Shown piece by piece: positions 6,023 to 9,564 of a stretch of 9,564 nt of DNA. How positions within the stretch are numbered: position 1 is the stretch's first letter; every line of letters begins with the position of its first letter. The notes beneath the pieces were generated by a model. That model was not told the DNA's origin. It saw nothing but the letters and a program-made list of their open reading frames with translations, and made no database searches. The position numbers were made by a program, and so were the translations under genes. Source of the stretch: JBBDIO01 sp040880365 (GTDB lineage Bacteria > Chloroflexota > Anaerolineae > Caldilineales > Caldilineaceae); NCBI GenBank assembly GCA_040880365.1, contig JBBDIO010000321.1, positions 1 to 9,564 of the forward strand. The letters run 5' to 3'.

Positions 6023-8420
6023 GCGGGCTGTATCGCCGCCTGCACCCCTCGATCCGCGCGTGCCGCGCGACGTGACAGGCTGGTCTGCGCGCGGGGGCGC
6101 GCGGGTGATTCTGGCCTCCTTTCTGCTATTGGGGATGTGGTTCAGTCTGGTGATTCCGCCCTTCGAGACGCCCGACGAACACTATCACTATGCGTTTGCC
6201 CGCCATCTGGCCCAGGGCAATCCCTTGCCCATCCAGGCGGCAGAAGCGACGGGACCGTGGGCGCAGGAAGGCAGCCAGGCCCCGCTCTACTACTGGATCG
6301 TAGGGCGTCTGACCGCGGGCATTGATCAGCGCGATTTCGCTACTTACAGCACCCTGAACCCCGCGGCCAATCTGGGCGATCCGCTCTTTCCCGGCAACAA
6401 GAACCGGATGCTCTACAGCGCGGTGCAGTGGCCTTTGGCGGGTGCGAATCTGGCGTTGCATGTGGGGCGCTGGTTTTCGGTGCTGCTGGGCGGCATCACA
6501 CTGTGGGCGCTCTATGCTACGGCGCGCCTGGCCTTTCCGCACCTGGCTAAGATTGCTTTGCTGGCTTTGGCCAGCGCGGCCTGGTTGCCCCAGTTTGTCT
6601 TTCTCAGCGCATCGTTCACCAACGATACGCTGGTCATCGCGCTGGCTTCGCTGACGGTATACTGGCTGGCGCGGCTGGTTGCGCGGGCGGCTACCACGTC
6701 GGACCCCATACGCTGGTGGGAATGGGGTGTGCTGGGCGTGTTGCTGGGGCTGGCCGCGCTGAGCAAATTGCAGGGGCTGGGCCTGTGGCTGCTGGCCGCG
6801 CTGGTGGGCGGTTTGATTGCGGGCTATCGCCGCGATTGGCGCGTGTTGCTGCGCGCGGCGTTGCCGGTTGCTGTACCTGCGTTGCTGATTGCGGGCTGGT
6901 GGTATTGGCGCAATATCACGCTCTATGGCGACTGGACGGGGTTGGATCACCTGGCGGCCATCACGGGCGCGCGCACCACGCCGCTGACCTGGGGTGGCTG
7001 GTGGCACGAATTTCGGGGCCTGCGCTATTCGGCGTGGGGACTCTTTGGCTGGTTCAATCTGTTGTTGCCCGTGTGGATCTATACGCTGCTGGATGGCGTC
7101 ACGCTGCTAGCCCTGGGCGGCGGCGTGTGGACGTTCCTGCGCCGCCCACACAGCGCGGACGACACACCGCAATCCAGCCAGGCCGTGCGAATTGTGCTTT
7201 GGCTGTGGGTGCTGATTTCGGCTGCGGCACTGTTCTATTGGATCAGTCGCGCCGAAGGCAGCCAGGGGCGGCTGATTTTCCCCGCGCTGGCCGCGCTGAT
7301 GATTCTGCTGTGTGCGGGGCTGGATGCCTGGCGCGGGCCTCTGCGCGCAGGGCTGGGCGCGCGCGCCGAAGGACTTGTGCGCATGTTGCGCCTGGCCTGG
7401 CCTGCGTTTCTGCTAGGCTGCACGCTCTATGTGGGGGGCTGGCTGCTGCCGCGCGCCTATGCCGCACCCGCGCCGGTCGCGGCCATTCCCGCCGATGCCA
7501 CGCCCGTGGAATTTCGCTTTGGCGCAGACCAGGCCCTGCACATCCTTGCCATCGACGTGGCCCCCGGACACTATGTGCCCGGCACGCATGTGGAGGTGAC
7601 GCTCTATATGAAGCAGGACCCGCCGCCCGCCGCACAAGCTGGCGCGCCCCCCCCAGACCATCCCGCCGCCACAGACTATCAGCTTTTTATTCAGTTTCTG
7701 GATGAGACGGGCAGCGAAGTGGGCAACCTGACCACCCATCCCGGCTGGGGACGCAACCCTACCACGCTCTGGGAGCCGGGCGCGATCTACGCCGATACCT
7801 ATCCGGTGCGCTTTGACCGCGCCATCGCAGACTATTCGCCGCTGTTGGCGCGCGTCTATGTGGGGTTTGTGAACCCTGCCACCGCAGGGTCGGGGCTATT
7901 TCCGATTGATGCAGTTGACCGAACCGGCGCGGTGGTCGATCCGCCCATTGCCGGGCATGTGGTATTGCATCCAGCCCAGACGCCCACCGCGGCAGACTAT
8001 GGTCTGGCGCCGGTGGACGCGCACTTTGGCGAGGTGCTGGCTCTGCGCGCCGCCGCTGTGGAGATGAGCGCGCTATCCGCGCCGAACGCCGCGGGCACCC
8101 GGCTGGATGTGCAGTTGCTGTGGACGGCGATTGGGCAGCCGCCCGCGGCGTTGACTGGCTTTGTGCATGTGCTGGATGAGGCGGGCAATTGGCACGCGGG
8201 GTACGATGCCGCGCCTTCGCCCCGTTTTCCCACAGACTATTGGCAACCCGGCGACGTAGTGTTATCGGAGTGGACGCTGGATGTGCCCGCTACTGTCGAT
8301 ATGGGCGAAATGGAAGTGTGGGTGGGGCTTTATCCCGCTGCCGACCAGGGCGCGACCCGGCTCCCTGTCACACAGGATGGGGGGCGGCCTGTGCGCCATG
8401 ATCTGGTACGCATCCGCTGA
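6009..8420 (+). CDS. DUF2142-family polytopic membrane protein (GT-C-like) with two C-terminal beta modules
   Basis: The protein has 803 residues from ATG 6009, which overlaps the upstream stop by 14 nt; GTG 5988 would add seven residues and is less likely. A first membrane helix (VILASFLLLGMWFSLVIPP) leads into FETPDEHYHYAFARHLAQGNPLP, the P-x-E-x-PDE signature of DUF2142 (PDE at about 55-57). Other family-typical segments follow: QAPLYYWI, FLSASFTNDTLVIALASL (about 200), AALSKLQGLGLW (about 250), GWWYWRNITLYGDW (about 297-309) and GSQGRLIFPALAALMILL (about 418). DUF2142 proteins resemble GT-C glycosyltransferases and often sit in surface polysaccharide loci; their reaction is poorly defined. 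After the last helix (about 450-480), residues 495-650 and 660-795 are two beta-rich modules. The second (LDVQLLW, TGFVHVLDEAGNW, YWQPGD, MEVWVGLYP) matches the other copies in the window well; the first is divergent. It is the last gene of the unit. Confidence 0.87.
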   Translation: MPPTERAVSPPAPLDPRVPRDVTGWSARGGARVILASFLLLGMWFSLVIPPFETPDEHYHYAFARHLAQGNPLPIQAAEATGPWAQEGSQAPLYYWIVGRLTAGIDQRDFATYSTLNPAANLGDPLFPGNKNRMLYSAVQWPLAGANLALHVGRWFSVLLGGITLWALYATARLAFPHLAKIALLALASAAWLPQFVFLSASFTNDTLVIALASLTVYWLARLVARAATTSDPIRWWEWGVLGVLLGLAALSKLQGLGLWLLAALVGGLIAGYRRDWRVLLRAALPVAVPALLIAGWWYWRNITLYGDWTGLDHLAAITGARTTPLTWGGWWHEFRGLRYSAWGLFGWFNLLLPVWIYTLLDGVTLLALGGGVWTFLRRPHSADDTPQSSQAVRIVLWLWVLISAAALFYWISRAEGSQGRLIFPALAALMILLCAGLDAWRGPLRAGLGARAEGLVRMLRLAWPAFLLGCTLYVGGWLLPRAYAAPAPVAAIPADATPVEFRFGADQALHILAIDVAPGHYVPGTHVEVTLYMKQDPPPAAQAGAPPPDHPAATDYQLFIQFLDETGSEVGNLTTHPGWGRNPTTLWEPGAIYADTYPVRFDRAIADYSPLLARVYVGFVNPATAGSGLFPIDAVDRTGAVVDPPIAGHVVLHPAQTPTAADYGLAPVDAHFGEVLALRAAAVEMSALSAPNAAGTRLDVQLLWTAIGQPPAALTGFVHVLDEAGNWHAGYDAAPSPRFPTDYWQPGDVVLSEWTLDVPATVDMGEMEVWVGLYPAADQGATRLPVTQDGGRPVRHDLVRIR

Positions 8421-8434
8421 GGGCGGCAAGGGGC

Positions 8435-8461
8435 CAGTAGCCAGGGAACCAGAAGCTACTG
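8435..8461. terminator. Inverted repeat at the convergent junction, possible weak bidirectional terminator
   Basis: CAGTAGC (8435-8441) and GCTACTG (8455-8461) are perfect 7-bp arms around a 13-nt loop. They sit between the stop of the + strand operon (8420) and the stop of the antitoxin gene on the - strand (8471). Neither side has a T-run, so an intrinsic terminator is not well supported. A second, overlapping pair, GAAAC (8461-8465) and GTTTC (8475-8479), straddles the antitoxin stop and would compete with it. Confidence 0.35.
8443..8456. repeat. 14-nt secondary repeat, left copy (AGGGAACCAGAAGC)
   Basis: Identical to 9233-9246. Here it precedes the 20-nt repeat; at the right side it follows it, so the two sites are circularly permuted versions of each other. 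In this copy it forms most of the loop of the 8435-8461 inverted repeat. Confidence 0.85.
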
Positions 8462-8475
8462 AAACGCACTTTAGG
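8456..8475. repeat. 20-nt direct repeat, left copy (CTACTGAAACGCACTTTAGG)
   Basis: This is identical to 9216-9235, exactly 760 nt away and in the same orientation; the bases just outside differ at both ends. The copy contains the antitoxin stop codon (TAA on the - strand, 8471-8473). The two copies bracket the toxin-antitoxin operon. The origin could be target duplication, short-homology recombination or a small dispersed repeat. Confidence 0.95.
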
Positions 8476-8767
8476 TTTCCTGCTGGTTGGCGGGTGCGCG
8501 GGTCCGACGCAGATGTTCCACGATCCACATGCGCGCCAACGTGCTGGGACCGACGCCTTTTTCATTGGCCTCGCGCCGCAGCAGGGCCAGGGCCGAAGTC
8601 GAGAGACGGACGGTGAGATTTTCGGTCAGGTTCTTGGCGAATTTCACATCGACTGCTTCGGTCTCCTCCCAGTAGTCGCCGAAGTCGTGGGTGTCCCAGA
8701 ATTCAGCCTCTTGCTCACGGCTGGCAAATTCGGGAATGGCAGTCTTTACGCGTTCCTTTTCCTTCAT
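8471..8767 (-). CDS. CopG/BrnA-type ribbon-helix-helix antitoxin
   Basis: The protein has 98 residues, and its ATG overlaps the toxin stop (tcat, 8764-8767). The N-terminal half has IPEFASREQEAEFWDTHDFGDYWEE (about 11-35), the pattern of the CopG_antitoxin/BrnA family and the likely toxin-binding part. The C-terminal half is a ribbon-helix-helix DNA-binding domain: strand NLTVRLS (about 50-56), helix SALALLRREANEKG, then GPSTLARMWIVEHLRR. In this family the antitoxin neutralises a BrnT-like RNase and represses its own operon as a dimer on palindromic DNA. A 14-bp palindrome lies in the operon promoter (9064-9077). The last codon is ACC and the stop TAA lies inside the 20-nt direct repeat, so the repeat boundary defines the C-terminus. 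I prefer the BrnA-like label over a plain CopG label because of the FWDTHD-x-x-DYWE motif and the toxin-first order. Confidence 0.88.
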   Translation of the reverse strand: MKEKERVKTAIPEFASREQEAEFWDTHDFGDYWEETEAVDVKFAKNLTENLTVRLSTSALALLRREANEKGVGPSTLARMWIVEHLRRTRAPANQQET

Positions 8768-9048
8768 GTTGATGAGTCCCCCTTGATTTCACGATAAATA
8801 CGGCGTTCCTTTTTCGCCGCGGGCCGCGCTGTGACCACGTAGTAGGCGTCCTCTGCTTCCGGCGCAAGAATGACGGCCAGCAAATTGCCGGACGCATTTG
8901 GCCCGATGAGCAACAGCCGCGCACCGTAGGTCTGCCGGACCAGAAAATCGCCTTGGCAGACCTGCTCCACATCTTCCCAGGTGACATCATGCCGGGCAAT
9001 ATGGGCGATATTCCAATCATCCCAGATAAGACGTGTGATGGTAATCAT
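8764..9048 (-). CDS. BrnT-like type II toxin (probable RNase)
   Basis: The protein has 94 residues from ATG 9046-9048 (MITITRLIWDDWNIAHIARHDVTWEDVEQV). The frame stays open further upstream, but those residues would overlap the promoter and look unnatural. BrnT-like features are the opening WD-x-WN-x-x-HI-x-RH-x-V-x-W-x-x-VE, a central RLLLIGPNASGNLLAVIL strand pair, and the closing YYVVTARPAAKKERRIYREIKG, which matches the 'SAR-x-A-x-x-ER-x-x-Y' end of BrnT toxins. BrnT proteins have a RelE-like fold and cleave RNA to stop growth. The N-terminus differs from classical BrnT (WNIAHIARH instead of K-x-x-x-N-x-x-KH), so this may be a sister family. It comes first in the operon and overlaps the antitoxin by 4 nt. 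No ribosome binding site precedes it, and the promoter's -10 box ends 8 nt before the ATG, so the message is probably leaderless. Confidence 0.82.
   Translation of the reverse strand: MITITRLIWDDWNIAHIARHDVTWEDVEQVCQGDFLVRQTYGARLLLIGPNASGNLLAVILAPEAEDAYYVVTARPAAKKERRIYREIKGDSST
8777..8784 (-). promoter_or_regulatory. Ribosome binding site of the antitoxin inside the toxin gene
   Basis: Read on the - strand this is AAGGGGGA, 9 nt before the antitoxin ATG and within the last codons of the toxin gene. The toxin start has no comparable site. The difference would favour extra antitoxin translation from the shared message, in keeping with toxin-first operons. Confidence 0.55.
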
Positions 9049-9056
9049 TGCGGGGC

Positions 9057-9085
9057 ATTGTACTGCATTGCAATGCAAAGTGCAA
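9057..9085 (-). promoter_or_regulatory. Sigma-70-type promoter of the toxin-antitoxin operon
   Basis: On the - strand the -35 candidate is TTGCAC (9080-9085) and the -10 is TACAAT (9057-9062, five of six consensus bases), with exactly 17 nt between them. Transcription would start about at the toxin ATG (9048), giving a leaderless or near-leaderless message. The -35 is only a partial match. Confidence 0.6.
9064..9077. promoter_or_regulatory. 14-bp perfect palindrome, candidate antitoxin operator
   Basis: TGCATTGCAATGCA is its own reverse complement and fills most of the spacer between the -35 and -10 boxes. Ribbon-helix-helix antitoxins of the CopG/BrnA type bind palindromic sites overlapping their promoters, so this is the natural autoregulatory operator. 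Binding is inferred from position and symmetry. Confidence 0.65.
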
Positions 9086-9086
9086 C

Positions 9087-9147
9087 CGAAATTTGATTCG
9101 GGCAGGAATATGCCTATTTTGATGTTTAGCAGAAACCCGGAATTTCG
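9087..9147. other. Gapped inverted repeat in the A+T-richer gene-free region 9086-9215
   Basis: CGAAATT (9087-9093) plus CGGG (9099-9102) pair with CCCG (9136-9139) plus AATTTCG (9141-9147), giving a bulged stem. A small GGCA/TGCC hairpin (9101-9114) lies inside. No T-run follows on either strand. The rest of 9086-9215 holds no gene I can support: the ATG at 9110 gives only 17 codons without a ribosome binding site. A terminator for the - strand gene ending at 9231 is possible but unproven. Confidence 0.25.
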
Positions 9148-9215
9148 TGGACTCTACGCATGATCACACTCTCCACAACGCAAGAGCGCAAAGCCAAGCA
9201 AAAAGTTCATGTTTT

Positions 9216-9235
9216 CTACTGAAACGCACTTTAGG
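9216..9235. repeat. 20-nt direct repeat, right copy (CTACTGAAACGCACTTTAGG)
   Basis: Identical to 8456-8475. This copy contains the stop codon TAA (9231-9233, - strand) of the gene entering from the right end of the window. Two unrelated - strand genes therefore end at the same point of the same repeat. Confidence 0.95.
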
Positions 9236-9564
9236 GAACCAGAAGCGTAGGGCCGGTGTGATAGGCGATGAGCCGCGCCTGGCTGGTGGGGAAAATTACC
9301 GTGTGGTGGGGCGATCGCCGCGCCAAAATCGGCTCGGAACCATGCAGGTTTGCAGCCAGGGCGCCCGGTTTGCCCAGCGGTATGATCTCGATTTGCAGCG
9401 GCGTTTCGTGGCTCTGGGCATAGCCCTGGATCAGAGGCTCCAGTTCGGCCTGGAACGCGGCGGTGGCAGCATCCAGCGCGAGCTGGCCGTCGTCCGGCTG
9501 CAAGAGGGGCTGGAACCAGATATGCAGCTTGTGTTCGAAACGGGGCGCGAGGCGCAGGGCCAGG
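9231..9564 (-). CDS. C-terminal part of an unrecognised protein (5' end outside window)
   Basis: The frame has no stop from the window edge to TAA 9231-9233, so this is the last 110 residues of a longer protein; the TTG at 9501-9503 is only the first start-like codon in view. The visible part has a hydrophobic/aromatic stretch (FEHKLHIWFQPLLQ), an amphipathic helix (QLALDAATAAFQAELEPLIQGYAQ), then alternating strands and helices (QIEIIPLGKPGALAANL, HTVIFPTSQARLIAYHTGPTLLVP). The ending with a Gly-Pro-x-Leu-Leu-Val-Pro strand is loosely like universal stress protein domains, but the ATP-loop residues are not evident and I do not assign it. There are no membrane helices in the visible part. Its last codons and stop lie in the repeat block 9216-9246. 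Confidence 0.7.
   Translation of the reverse strand, partial: LALRLAPRFEHKLHIWFQPLLQPDDGQLALDAATAAFQAELEPLIQGYAQSHETPLQIEIIPLGKPGALAANLHGSEPILARRSPHHTVIFPTSQARLIAYHTGPTLLVP
9233..9246. repeat. 14-nt secondary repeat, right copy (AGGGAACCAGAAGC)
   Basis: Identical to 8443-8456. Here it is coding: on the - strand it encodes the last residues (L-L-V-P and stop) of the rightmost gene. It follows the 20-nt repeat with a 3-nt overlap. Confidence 0.85.

Noticed and set aside
6716..7705. A 329-codon + strand frame within the DUF2142 gene
   Set aside because: It is an out-of-frame reading of a gene with strong family motifs and is Arg/Ala/Gly/Cys-rich without any fold pattern.
8435..8480. The repeat at the antitoxin stop as an integron attC site
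   Set aside because: Toxin-antitoxin genes are common integron cassettes and the stop-proximal position is suggestive. However, no GTTRRRY core or paired R/L boxes can be found in either copy, and no integrase is in view.
9110..9163. A 17-codon reading frame in the A+T-richer gap
   Set aside because: It is very short, with no ribosome binding site and no conserved pattern visible.
8456..9235. The paired 20-mers as a CRISPR remnant
   Set aside because: There are only two copies 760 nt apart, with genes between them and no spacer-sized regularity or cas genes.

Overview
The window is GC-rich, tightly packed DNA that looks like a Chloroflexota (Anaerolineae/Caldilineae-like) chromosome. The lineage call is an inference. 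It rests on the DUF2142-type and GT39-type membrane enzymes with beta-rich C-terminal tails, the GGATGAR heptamer tract and the general codon style; no rRNA or marker gene is present.

Positions 1-8420 (+ strand) hold one probable six-gene transcription unit: (1) the 3' end of a DUF2142-like polytopic membrane protein; (2) a small two-helix membrane protein with a proline-rich tail and a possible PH-like domain; (3) a tandem-GNAT protein; (4) a GT4 glycosyltransferase; (5) a GT39-like GT-C membrane glycosyltransferase; (6) a complete DUF2142 membrane protein. Four of the five junctions are overlaps (ATGA, ATGA, 17 nt, 14 nt). The exception, between genes 3 and 4, is filled by a 7-nt tandem repeat that runs into the 5' end of the GT4 gene. 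The unit's promoter lies outside the window. Genes 1, 5 and 6 end in copies of one extracytoplasmic beta-rich module, five copies in all. The set fits envelope glycan or lipid-linked sugar assembly: GT4 would act on the cytoplasmic side and the GT-C-type enzymes with their modules on the outer face. No substrate can be read from the sequence.

Positions 8421-8470 are a short convergent junction with a perfect 7-bp inverted repeat. On the minus strand, 8471-9048 is a toxin-antitoxin pair in BrnT/BrnA order: a BrnT-like toxin followed by a CopG/BrnA-type ribbon-helix-helix antitoxin. Its probable promoter (9057-9085) carries a perfect 14-bp palindrome between the -35 and -10 boxes, and the toxin message appears leaderless. 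The cassette is bracketed by identical 20-nt direct repeats (8456-8475 and 9216-9235). Each repeat supplies the stop codon of the minus-strand gene that runs into it.

The gene-free stretch 9086-9215 is visibly richer in A+T, with only a weak inverted repeat and no credible gene. From 9231 to the window end is the 3' part of an unrecognised minus-strand gene.

The least explained features are the shared module family, the repeat-altered start of the GT4 gene, and the direct-repeat-bounded toxin-antitoxin cassette. I do not see a clearly new multi-gene system.
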